Shown: one piece after another, positions 50,109 through 58,294 of the stretch | How positions within the stretch are numbered: the first letter of the stretch is position 1 | How the letters are laid out: each line of letters opens with the position of its first letter | The notes under the pieces: generated by a model | Told to the model about the DNA's origin: nothing | The model's database searches: none | Seen by the model: the letters and a program-made list of their open reading frames with translations, nothing else | NCBI RefSeq assembly: GCF_008122265.1 | Contig: NZ_CP043042.1 | Span: 3,844,001 to 3,908,000 of the forward strand | Direction: 5' to 3' | DNA length: 64,000 nucleotides | Source of the DNA: Marinobacter fonticola | GTDB taxonomy: Bacteria; Pseudomonadota; Gammaproteobacteria; Pseudomonadales; Oleiphilaceae | Program-made: the position numbers and the translations under genes

Positions 50109-50195
50109 ATGTCCGTGTTCAAACCGCTAGGTGTGGACGATGAGAGTGTGAACGATGAGAGGGCGTCCGATCTGCTTGCACAGATGCCGGGCTAA
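50109..50195 (+). CDS. Possible 28-residue small ORF ending in a hairpin
   Basis: ATG at 50109 with AAGGG just upstream opens a frame of 28 codons (MSVFKPLGVDD... to QMPG) whose TAA lies in the loop of a GC-rich hairpin with a T4 tail (50184-50208). An in-frame 15-bp tandem duplication (50131-50145, 50146-50160) gives VDDES and VNDER. It could equally be chance, since the promoter is unclear. Confidence 0.25.
   Translation: MSVFKPLGVDDESVNDERASDLLAQMPG
50131..50160. repeat. 15-bp tandem repeat
   Basis: GTGTGGACGATGAGA and GTGTGAACGATGAGA lie head to tail (14 of 15 identical). Confidence 0.8.
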
Positions 50196-50208
50196 GGCCC
50201 GGCATTTT
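50184..50208 (+). terminator. Strong hairpin upstream-side of VOC gene end
   Basis: ATGCCGGGC/GCCCGGCAT (9 bp, 4-base loop) with T4 on the plus strand. On the minus strand there is no T run, so it would end a plus-strand transcript, or act as a stabilising hairpin for the VOC mRNA. Confidence 0.55.
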
Positions 50209-50220
50209 CTGGCCCAAAGT

Positions 50221-50592
50221 CTAGCCAAAGTGAAAGAAGGCAACTTTGTTGCCATCAAGATCGTGGATGTAGGCGCCGTAAAATCGATCCGCAATACGCT
50301 GTCCCGGCTCGCCTCCACACGTCGCACCCAGATCGATAGCCTTGCGGTAGCAGTCATCCACGGCTTCTTTCGATCCCGGTTGAAACGCAACCATGTTGCC
50401 GTTGCCCGGCTGGTTGGGTTGCTCGTTGTGGGGTGTACAGACCGCCAGCATGGGTTCGCTCATGCGCTTGCCGATAAACGCAATGCGCCCCATATCCATG
50501 AGCACTTTGCCTCCCATGTCGGCTAACAGGTTGCTATAGAAATCCTTGGCCCGTTCCATATCGCTGACGCCGATCGTGACGTATCCAATCAT
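50221..50592 (-). CDS. VOC family (glyoxalase/dioxygenase-fold) protein
   Basis: A 123-residue protein of the vicinal oxygen chelate fold: the N-terminal MIGYVTIGVSDMERAKDFYSNL and C-terminal FYGAYIHDLDGNKVAFFH are typical. This superfamily includes glyoxalases, dioxygenases and antibiotic-binding proteins; the substrate cannot be read here. ATG at 50592 with GGAG 9 bases upstream. No linked pathway genes. Confidence 0.85.
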   Translation of the reverse strand: MIGYVTIGVSDMERAKDFYSNLLADMGGKVLMDMGRIAFIGKRMSEPMLAVCTPHNEQPNQPGNGNMVAFQPGSKEAVDDCYRKAIDLGATCGGEPGQRIADRFYGAYIHDLDGNKVAFFHFG

Positions 50593-50773
50593 GAGTCGTG
50601 CTCCTTTTGTGTGTCCCATTGCCGATTTTCAGCGGTGTCGACGCGTAGAGTCGCCCTTTCGAGAAGCAGCATACGTTAAGGGAGTCGAAGCAGGCCAGCT
50701 TCGAGAATTCGCTTGCCGGCGAAGAAAAACTGACTAAAATGCGCGCAACCTGCTCATCGCCAGACGTACCTTG

Positions 50774-51586
50774 ATGTTCATATCCTTTGATATCTTCCGC
50801 ACCCTCGGCTTTCCCGACACCCGCGTCCTAAAGCCCGAGCAAATGTTTGCCGAGAAAGAATTGCTGCGTAGCGCGGACTGGGTACTATTTCCCGAATATT
50901 GGCAGCTCAACGCGCTGGTGCACGGATTAAAGTGCCGGGTCTTCCCAAGCATAGCCAGTTATCAGATCGGTCATAACAAGATCGAAATGACCCGCGCCTT
51001 TCAAATGCTGGTACCCGGCCACACCCCGTTTACCGTCATTGAAGCTAACGGGCCTCAAGAGCGGGAAAAGATCTGGGACACGCTGCCACTGCCGTTTGTC
51101 GCCAAGTTGCCGCGTGCGAGCATGGGTGAAGGTGTTTGGCTGATCGAGAACCGGGCCGACTGGCAACGCTACTGCGAGCGCACCGACGTGCTCTACGTCC
51201 AGGAATACCTACCTATTGACCGGGACCTACGCATCGTCGTCATCGGCTACCGTGTGGTCACGGCTTACTGGCGTCATCAAGCCGAGCAGGGTTTCTACAA
51301 TAACGTGGCCAAAGGCGGCCGCGTGGAGCATGGGCCAGTCCCCAAAGCGGCGACCGATCTCGCTCTGCGCGTTGCCCGGGAGCTTGGCGTCGATCACGCC
51401 GGTTTCGATGTGGCCATGGTGGGCGGGCACCCGTACCTGCTGGAGTTTAATCGCCTGTTCGGCAACCAGGGCCTGCAAGGTGGCATGCTGCGTGAGGCCA
51501 TCCTCGACTACCTACAGCGGGAGGCCTCTCCCCAGGACCCGGACGGACCACCTCCGCCCCAGGAGCTGTTCCCCATCGCGGTCTGA
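50774..51586 (+). CDS. RimK-like ATP-grasp protein
   Basis: A 270-residue ATP-grasp enzyme of the RimK group, which typically ligates amino acids to a carboxylate or forms peptide-like bonds. Seen here are the ATP-binding PFVAKLPRASMGEGVWLIEN, VQEYLPIDRDLRIVVIG (RimK-like DxR loop) and the metal-binding LLEFNRLFGNQG, where the usual ExNxxP is ExNRLFG. There is no ribosomal protein or peptide substrate gene adjacent, so the substrate is unknown. A TTG just upstream of the ATG is an alternative start. Confidence 0.75.
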   Translation: MFISFDIFRTLGFPDTRVLKPEQMFAEKELLRSADWVLFPEYWQLNALVHGLKCRVFPSIASYQIGHNKIEMTRAFQMLVPGHTPFTVIEANGPQEREKIWDTLPLPFVAKLPRASMGEGVWLIENRADWQRYCERTDVLYVQEYLPIDRDLRIVVIGYRVVTAYWRHQAEQGFYNNVAKGGRVEHGPVPKAATDLALRVARELGVDHAGFDVAMVGGHPYLLEFNRLFGNQGLQGGMLREAILDYLQREASPQDPDGPPPPQELFPIAV

Positions 51587-51901
51587 ACGATGGAGCCTCT
51601 GGATAATGCCAGGCTGCGCGTTTTGCGTGGCCTGTACATTATTGTCAAACCCGTCTCGTATAGCCTAGAAAGCCCTTAAATTGAGGCACCCAGCCAACCA
51701 ACCTAAGGGATTGTGCGTATCTACGTTAATGATTCGAGAAGTTATATATGAGCGTTTGGATGGATCCGGCCTTCCGGTTGGGATGACCAAACCGCTCCAA
51801 TTGCCCTCTGCGGGAACCGAGGCTTGTGTAGCTGCCTAATCTTTCCGCTATACTCTGGCGCTTATCCATAATCAAGTGACGAAAAACACAGGGAACCCCT
51901 C
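51587..51901 (+). other. Gap before RND efflux genes, with candidate promoter
   Basis: No gene is seen. It contains GGAGCCTCTGGATAAT (51592-51607), resembling sequences at 43107 and near 19668, and a possible promoter TTGTGT (51824-51829), 19-base spacer, TATACT (51849-51854) for the RND genes. Confidence 0.45.
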
Positions 51902-53035
51902 ATGCGCACCGCGTCCCGCTTTGCCATTGTCATCGTTGTTCTGGTGGTCGTTCTTGGCGGCATTTTCGGTTATACCTTCCATCGATTCGGGAAAATGCAG
52001 GAGCAAATGTCCCAGCCCCAGCCGCCCGCTATTGTAGAAGCGACAACCGCCCAGAGTGACACCTGGATCCAGGCCATCAAAGCCGTCGGCAGCATTACCG
52101 CCATTAATGGTGTCGAGATTGCCAATGAAGTGGCCGGGGTGGTTGAATCCGTTGGCTTCGAATCGGGCGACCGGGTAAAGAAGGGCGACACCCTGTTGCG
52201 GATGGATACGTCTACCGACGAGGCGGCACTCCGGACCCAGCGGGCCGACGCGCAACTGGCACAACAGCAGTTCGACCGAAATGCAAACCTGCTGCCCAAG
52301 CGCGCGGTGTCCCAGGCTCAATACGATGAAGCTAAGGCTAACATGGAAGCGGCACAGGCCCGCGTGAACGAAGCAGAGGCCCAGCTCCAGAAGAAAGTTA
52401 TCAAGGCCCCGTTCGATGGCACGCTGGGCCTGCGCCTCGTGGATCAGGGGCAATACCTGGGTGTCGGCACCTCAATCGTCGAGATCAACATGCTGGACCC
52501 GATCTACGTCGACTACACCCTCCCTGAAAAAGAACTAGCCAACGTCGATGTGGGACACGATGTCATCGCCACCGTCGCCGCCGTGCCCAACAAGTCCTTC
52601 CGCGGCAAGGTCAGCGCTATCAACAGCTCGGTTAACCCGCAAACACGCACGGTCCGCATCCGCGCCACCCTGCCCAACCCGGAGCAGGCGTTGCGGCCAG
52701 GCATGTTCGCGACGATCCAGACCGTTCGCCCGGAAGACCGCGACGTGGTGACCTTACCGCGTACCGCCATCTCTTTTAATACGTACGGCGACTTCGTTTA
52801 CGTCTTAAAGAAGAACGATCAGGACCAACTGGTAACCGAGCGCCGTGGCGTGGAAACCGGGGGAACCCGAGAAGGTCGCGTGGAGGTCACCCAGAACCTG
52901 GACGCCGGCGAACGAGTTGTCGCCACAGGCCTGCTGCGACTGCGCGCCGACCAGCCGGTCAAGCTCGCGTCGGAAGAGGACACCTCATCATCCGCGAAAC
53001 CGGGTGAATCCAGTGGCGGGGAGGCCGGCAACTGA
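51902..53035 (+). CDS. RND efflux periplasmic adaptor (membrane fusion protein)
   Basis: A 377-residue adaptor linking an RND pump to an outer membrane channel. One N-terminal membrane helix (about 9-27) anchors it in the inner membrane. The lipoyl-like halves are at GVVESVGFESGDRVKKGDTLLRMD and VIKAPFDGTLGLRLVDQGQYL, with a helical hairpin between (residues rich in Ala/Gln/Glu), and a beta-barrel domain follows. The 1-base overlap with the next gene shows coupling. It resembles MexH/AcrA-type adaptors. Confidence 0.93.
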   Translation: MRTASRFAIVIVVLVVVLGGIFGYTFHRFGKMQEQMSQPQPPAIVEATTAQSDTWIQAIKAVGSITAINGVEIANEVAGVVESVGFESGDRVKKGDTLLRMDTSTDEAALRTQRADAQLAQQQFDRNANLLPKRAVSQAQYDEAKANMEAAQARVNEAEAQLQKKVIKAPFDGTLGLRLVDQGQYLGVGTSIVEINMLDPIYVDYTLPEKELANVDVGHDVIATVAAVPNKSFRGKVSAINSSVNPQTRTVRIRATLPNPEQALRPGMFATIQTVRPEDRDVVTLPRTAISFNTYGDFVYVLKKNDQDQLVTERRGVETGGTREGRVEVTQNLDAGERVVATGLLRLRADQPVKLASEEDTSSSAKPGESSGGEAGN

Positions 53036-56000
53036 TGCGTTTCACGGACATATTCGTACACCGTCCTGTCCTGTCGACGGTTGTCAGTCTGCTGATCCTA
53101 TTGCTAGGTGTACGCGCCGCCATGGATATGGAAGTGCGCGAATACCCGCAGCTGGAGAGCACGACCGTCACGGTGACCACCGCCTATCCCGGCGCCAGCT
53201 CGGACCTGATCAAGGGCTTTATTACCACGCCCTTGCAGCAGGCCATCGCCGAAGCCAGCGGCATCGACTACCTCACATCTACCAGCTCCCAAGGCACGTC
53301 GACCATCGAAGCCCACATGGAGCTGAACTACGACGCCAACGCCGCGCTGGCGGAGATCCAGGCCAAAGTGGCCAGTCAGCGCAACGTGCTGCCGGAAGAC
53401 GCCCAGGACCCGGTAATCACCTCCACCACCGGTGACAGCACGGCGCTGATGTACATCGCCTTCTACAGCGAAACCATGCCGGTGCCGCGAATCACCGACT
53501 ACCTGACCCGCGTGGTTCAGCCCAAGCTCCAGGCTCTCTCCGGCGTGGGCAAGGCCGAACTGCTGGGACGAACCTTCGCACTGCGGGTTTGGCTCGATCC
53601 GCAGCGTCTGTCGGCGGTCGACATGACCGCCAGCGAAGTGGTTCAAGTTCTACTCAATAACAACTACCAGGCCGCAGTTGGCAACACCAAGGGCGAATTG
53701 GTCCAGATCAGCCTCACCAGCGATACGGATGTGGGCAGCCTTGAGCAATTCCAGGACCTGGTCATTAAAGAATACGAAGGCTCGCTGATCCGGCTGCAGG
53801 ATATCGCCCGAGTCGAGCTGGGTGCCGAAAGCTACGAGAACCTGGCGCTCTACAAAGGCCAGCCGTCCACCTACGTCGCCATCGAAATGTCCCCTGGGGC
53901 CAATCCGCTGACGGTCGCGGAGCTGGTCAAGAACGAGCTGCCGGGCATCGAAGCCCAACTGCCGTCCGAACTCAAAGTGGAACTGCCGTACGACGCCTCC
54001 GAGTTTATCGAGGATTCCATCAACGAAGTGGTTCAGACGCTGGGCGAAGCGATCATCATCGTTCTCGTGGTGGTTTTCCTATGCCTCGGCTCCTTGCGGG
54101 CTGCGATCGTCCCCTCTGTGGCGGTGCCGCTATCGATTGTTGGTGGCGCCTTTATCATGCTGATGCTCGGCTACTCACTGAACCTGATGACGCTGCTCTC
54201 CATGGTTCTCGCCATCGGCCTGGTGGTGGACGACGCGATCATCGTGGTGGAAAACGTCCATCGTCACATCGAGGCGGGTGAATCCAAATTCGATGCCGCA
54301 ATCAACGGCGCGCGTGAAATGGCCACGCCGATCATCGCGATGACCACGACCCTGGTGGCGGTCTATGCACCCATCGGTTTTATGGGCGGCTTGGTCGGCT
54401 CGCTGTTCACCGAGTTCGCCTTCACTCTGGCCGGCACGGTGGTGATTTCAGGCATCGTGGCGCTGACGCTCTCGCCGATGCTATCGGGCAAGGTGCTCAA
54501 ACCTCACGGTCAGCCGACCAAGTTTGAATCCAAGGTAGAGAACTTTTTCAACGGCTTGGCGAACGGCTATAGCCGGGCGCTGGCTTCAACCCTGGAAACA
54601 AAGTCGGTCACCATTTTCTTCGCCTTGGTGCTGCTGGTATCGATCTACGGCATGGTCTCACTGAGCCAGAACGAACTGGCGCCGAACGAAGACCAGGGCA
54701 TCCTGCTGTTCCAGGGTACCGGCCCGCAGACATCGACCTTGGATTACCTACAAAAGTACGGTGCCGAGATGCAGTCCTTGATGGAAGAGCTGCCCGGCTA
54801 CGACGAGACCTTCATGCTGCTGGGCGTCACCAGCCCCAACGCCGTCTTTGGGGGCTTCAAGATGAAGCCCTGGAGCGAGCGAGAGGTATCCCAGTTCGCG
54901 GTCCAGCCGCAGTTACAGCAAAAACTGCAACAGGTCACCGGCTTGCAGACCGCTGTTTTCCCGATTCCGGCCCTGCCCGGTTCCAGTGGCGGCCTGCCGT
55001 TCCAGTTCGTGATTACGACCGGCGCCAGCTATGACCAACTGGACGGCGTGGCGGACCAGCTACTGGGCAAGGCGATGGAGAGCGGTAACTTCATGTTCGT
55101 GCGCAAGTCGATCGAGATCGACCGGCCGATCACGACCATCAAGGTGGACCGGGATCGCGTAGCGGATTTAGGTCTGTCCATGCAGGACATCGGTCAGGCG
55201 ATGTCGAGCATGCTCGGCGGCGGCTACATCAACCGCTTCAATATGGAAGGCCGCTCTTACCAGGTCATCCCCCAGGCCGAACGCTATGCCCGGGAGGATT
55301 TGGAAAAGCTGAACGAGTACTACATCCGTGCGGACTCGGGCGAACTGGTGCCGCTCTCCAGCGTTATTACCTTCGAGGAAGGTGTGGAGCCGTCCCAGCG
55401 CACCCAGTTCAACCAACAGAACTCGCTAACGCTGGAAGGCATTCCCATTGTGCCGATGGGCCAGGCCATCGATTCCTTGACCCAGGCCGCAGACGAGATT
55501 TTCCCCCAGGGCTTCACCTACGATTTCAAAGGGGATTCCCGCCAGTACGTGCAGCAAGGCAGCGCGTTGGCTGTGACGTTCTTCCTGTCCCTGTTGGTAA
55601 TCTACCTTGTACTCGCGGCGCAATTCGAAAGCTGGCGTGACCCGTTTATCATCCTGGTCTCGGTCCCCATGTCGGTGGCCGGTGCCATGGCGTTTATCGT
55701 GACCGGCTTCACCACCATGAACATCTACACCCAGGTGGGCCTGATCACCCTGATCGGCGTGGTGTCGAAGAACGGTATCCTGATCGTGGAGTTCGCCAAT
55801 CAGCTTCAACACGACAAGGGGCTGAATAAGCTGAAAGCGGTTATCGAGGCGTCGTCCATTCGCCTGCGCCCGATCATCATGACGTCACTGGCGCTGATCG
55901 TGGCCATGGTGCCGTTGTTGATCGCAGTGGGGCCGGGTGCTCAGAGCCGGTTTGCTATCGGCCTGACCATCGCGACCGGACTGGGGATCGGTACGTTGTT

Positions 56001-56106
56001 CACGCTGTTCGTACTGCCGGCATTCTATGTGCTGCTGGCGAAGGACCATAACGCCAGCCGGGACGAAGGCGCCAAGGCAAACGCCGAACCTGCGCAGTCT
56101 CCCTAG
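53035..56106 (+). CDS. RND multidrug efflux transporter (inner membrane pump)
   Basis: A 1023-residue HAE-1 family proton-driven drug pump. It has 12 membrane helices with two large periplasmic loops, the helix-4 motif GLVVDDAIIVVENV with the proton-relay aspartates, and a C-terminal GVVSKNGILIVEFAN. It shares one base with the adaptor stop. No TolC-like gene is adjacent, so the outer channel must come from elsewhere. Substrates cannot be deduced. Confidence 0.95.
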   Translation: MRFTDIFVHRPVLSTVVSLLILLLGVRAAMDMEVREYPQLESTTVTVTTAYPGASSDLIKGFITTPLQQAIAEASGIDYLTSTSSQGTSTIEAHMELNYDANAALAEIQAKVASQRNVLPEDAQDPVITSTTGDSTALMYIAFYSETMPVPRITDYLTRVVQPKLQALSGVGKAELLGRTFALRVWLDPQRLSAVDMTASEVVQVLLNNNYQAAVGNTKGELVQISLTSDTDVGSLEQFQDLVIKEYEGSLIRLQDIARVELGAESYENLALYKGQPSTYVAIEMSPGANPLTVAELVKNELPGIEAQLPSELKVELPYDASEFIEDSINEVVQTLGEAIIIVLVVVFLCLGSLRAAIVPSVAVPLSIVGGAFIMLMLGYSLNLMTLLSMVLAIGLVVDDAIIVVENVHRHIEAGESKFDAAINGAREMATPIIAMTTTLVAVYAPIGFMGGLVGSLFTEFAFTLAGTVVISGIVALTLSPMLSGKVLKPHGQPTKFESKVENFFNGLANGYSRALASTLETKSVTIFFALVLLVSIYGMVSLSQNELAPNEDQGILLFQGTGPQTSTLDYLQKYGAEMQSLMEELPGYDETFMLLGVTSPNAVFGGFKMKPWSEREVSQFAVQPQLQQKLQQVTGLQTAVFPIPALPGSSGGLPFQFVITTGASYDQLDGVADQLLGKAMESGNFMFVRKSIEIDRPITTIKVDRDRVADLGLSMQDIGQAMSSMLGGGYINRFNMEGRSYQVIPQAERYAREDLEKLNEYYIRADSGELVPLSSVITFEEGVEPSQRTQFNQQNSLTLEGIPIVPMGQAIDSLTQAADEIFPQGFTYDFKGDSRQYVQQGSALAVTFFLSLLVIYLVLAAQFESWRDPFIILVSVPMSVAGAMAFIVTGFTTMNIYTQVGLITLIGVVSKNGILIVEFANQLQHDKGLNKLKAVIEASSIRLRPIIMTSLALIVAMVPLLIAVGPGAQSRFAIGLTIATGLGIGTLFTLFVLPAFYVLLAKDHNASRDEGAKANAEPAQSP

Positions 56107-56154
56107 TCACCCTGAACGAATAGTCACGCTGATCGAATAGTCACGCTGAACGAG
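56104..56154. repeat. Three 17-bp tandem repeats after the RND pump stop
   Basis: TAGTCACCCTGAACGAA, TAGTCACGCTGATCGAA and TAGTCACGCTGAACGAG lie head to tail at 56104, 56121 and 56138. The first contains the pump's TAG stop codon. No function is apparent; it precedes a terminator. Confidence 0.9.
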
Positions 56155-56170
56155 CAGCGGGCTCAAGAAA

Positions 56171-56197
56171 GGGGCCCAAGAAAAGGGCCCCTTTTTT
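56171..56197 (+). terminator. Intrinsic terminator after the RND genes
   Basis: GGGGCCC/GGGCCCC (56171-56177 with 56185-56191) with a T6 tail; the minus strand has a weaker T tract, so it may also serve amyA. Confidence 0.9.
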
Positions 56198-56270
56198 GTT
56201 TTTACAGCTTGAATTGCCGCGGCCTTGAGACAGGGATGAGTCCCAAAGGCCGCCTACTTGTCCATCCAAT

Positions 56271-58004
56271 TCAGAAACTGCTTGAAGCCGTCACGGTGCT
56301 ACCCGCGCTTTGCCCTGCCAGAGCATTATTCGCCCCACCCTGCCAGACAAGCTGCTGGTCGGGGTCGCTCTCGCTACGCTTGATGCATTTCCACTCCGCG
56401 GCGGTATCCGGCGGGATCTCAACGGTACCGGTCCAGTTTGGGTAGTTGTCGGCAGACAGCATGATGGCCGAAGCCGGATTCCAATTGCCCAATTCGCCGG
56501 TGCTGCCGGTCACGTACACGCTCTGCCCCGTGACCGTAGTGCCATTCCGGCACTCAAAATTCACCGTTACCTGGCTGCCGGTCTCGTTGCCTGGGCCACC
56601 GGCATCACCGCCGCCATCGCAAGGCGCACCCACATGCAACGCCGCTGCCTGCATGGCGGGGACGTTCAGATTTATCTGCCCGCCCGACACGGTAATACAG
56701 GCACCGTCTCCCGCGACATTCTCGTAGCTGCCATCCGGCAGACCCGTGGCGAAGCTGCGATTAAGCGCGCCACCTTCGCGGTTGATCGCCACGAAGCCAC
56801 GGTCGCCACGGCCAAAGGCAATCTGATCGTTGCCGTTGTCCCACCAATTGCTGACTCCGGTCCCCTCGGTTGCATTCCGGAAGGCCACCATGTTGGCGAT
56901 GGAGGACCAGCGGTGTTCACAGATCCACGCGCCGCCACATTGGGCGGTGCCATTCTGATAGACCGGTGACGCCGGCGGTCCTTGGTCGCCGCCCGAAAAC
57001 GCATAGCTGGACATCACCTTGGGATAGCCGTATGGCCAGGCCAGCATGAACACGTTGGCGAGGTTGTACAGCGCGCCGTCCTTGTAGGTGAGCACATTGC
57101 TACCACCGGCACCGTGGCCGCGCTGGTTATCGTGATTGTCGGTGAACACCACAGCCCGTTGGCTGCCGATAAAGCCCCAGTTCTCGCCAAACTGATTCAG
57201 GTTGCTGAGTTGCTGGTTCTTGAACACATCACCGATAGAGGCGCTGTAGCGAAACTCGGTCACGTCGGCCTGACCGGTGTACTCCGAAGCGCTGACCGCC
57301 TCGCCCCCCAGGTCGATTACTTCTTGAAAGGCATACAGATTGCCGTTCACCCGGCCGAGAATGCCGGCGATATCTCCCGGTGACATATGCTTGGCGGCGT
57401 CAATACGCACGCCCTTCACGCCCAGGTTGACCATGGTGTTGAGGTAGTCGGCGATGGTCTGCTGCACGTAGTTGTCGGCCGTATTCAAGTCCGGCAATCC
57501 CACCAACTGGCAATTGCGCACCCGCCAGGCATCGCCCGCATAGTCACCGCTGTTAATCGTGCAGGGACTGTGGAAATCCTGGCGGCTATACATCGGATAG
57601 CTCATGCTGCCGGCATCGTAACCGGAGCCCGCCGTACCGGTGCCCGACCCCGCCGCCGTATGGTTGATCACCGCATCGGCGTAGACATCGACACCCACGG
57701 CGTTGCAGCGTGAGACCATGTTGGCGAAATCAGCCGCATTACCGCTGCGGCTGAGCAACTGATAACTCACCGGCTGGTACCGGGTCCACCATTGACTACC
57801 CTGGATATGCTCTTGCGGCGGCGATACCTGTACCGCAGAAAAGCCCTTAGGCCCCAGAAAGCTCTCGCATTCCTCGGCGACATCGTTCCACGACCACTCG
57901 AACAGATGCACGAAGGCGCCCGCCTGAGCCTGGGACGCAGGACCGAGCAACAGCAATGAGGAAGCGACGGCAGCTAAGGCATGCCCTTGGTTGATTACTT
58001 TCAT
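56271..58004 (-). CDS. Secreted alpha-amylase (chloride-type GH13) with CBM20
   Basis: Exported 577-residue starch-degrading enzyme. A signal peptide (about 1-28) precedes GAFVHLFEWSWNDVAEECE, very like the cold-adapted amylase of Pseudoalteromonas haloplanktis. Catalytic residues are Asp202 (GVRIDAAKH), Glu228 (FQEVID) and Asp292 (DNHDNQRGHG). Arg200, Asn290 and Lys329 (YGYPKVMSSY) match the chloride ligands of that enzyme, so chloride activation is expected. A Gly-rich linker leads to a C-terminal starch-binding CBM20 (GQSVYVTGSTGELGNWNP). ATG at 58004 has duplicated AAGGAG sites upstream. Confidence 0.93.
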   Translation of the reverse strand: MKVINQGHALAAVASSLLLLGPASQAQAGAFVHLFEWSWNDVAEECESFLGPKGFSAVQVSPPQEHIQGSQWWTRYQPVSYQLLSRSGNAADFANMVSRCNAVGVDVYADAVINHTAAGSGTGTAGSGYDAGSMSYPMYSRQDFHSPCTINSGDYAGDAWRVRNCQLVGLPDLNTADNYVQQTIADYLNTMVNLGVKGVRIDAAKHMSPGDIAGILGRVNGNLYAFQEVIDLGGEAVSASEYTGQADVTEFRYSASIGDVFKNQQLSNLNQFGENWGFIGSQRAVVFTDNHDNQRGHGAGGSNVLTYKDGALYNLANVFMLAWPYGYPKVMSSYAFSGGDQGPPASPVYQNGTAQCGGAWICEHRWSSIANMVAFRNATEGTGVSNWWDNGNDQIAFGRGDRGFVAINREGGALNRSFATGLPDGSYENVAGDGACITVSGGQINLNVPAMQAAALHVGAPCDGGGDAGGPGNETGSQVTVNFECRNGTTVTGQSVYVTGSTGELGNWNPASAIMLSADNYPNWTGTVEIPPDTAAEWKCIKRSESDPDQQLVWQGGANNALAGQSAGSTVTASSSF

Positions 58005-58010
58005 TGTTAG

Positions 58011-58030
58011 CTCCTTGAGCCTCCTTGAGA
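58011..58030 (-). repeat. Duplicated ribosome-binding site upstream of alpha-amylase
   Basis: CTCCTTGAG(C/A) occurs twice in tandem (58011-58020 and 58021-58030), so the mRNA carries two AAGGAG sequences; the proximal one is 6 bases from the ATG. Confidence 0.6.
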
Positions 58031-58259
58031 GGCTCTTCTTGTATTTGTTTTGGGGAGCATCCAACTGCGCAATTCATCACGCACGAGCAGCTGATGAATC
58101 ATGGATTCCCATGTGCAACGTGCGCTGAACGGGGATTAACCAACAACCTCCTTCAAGACGCAAAAAAGGGGCGTAGCAAGGGGGCGTATCGGAGACAGAG
58201 CGCTCATTAACGCTGCCGGACAGCTTTGAGTCGCCGAGGGAAAACAGGGGGGGAAAGAA

Positions 58260-58288
58260 GACCCACGGCTTTAAAAAGCTGTGGGTCC
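58260..58288 (-). terminator. Terminator-like hairpin after mqo
   Basis: A near-perfect stem (ACCCACGGCTTT with AAAGCTGTGGGT) lies just after mqo. Its minus-strand tail is CTTCTTT rather than a clean T run, so termination strength is uncertain. Confidence 0.5.
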
Positions 58289-58294
58289 GAACAA

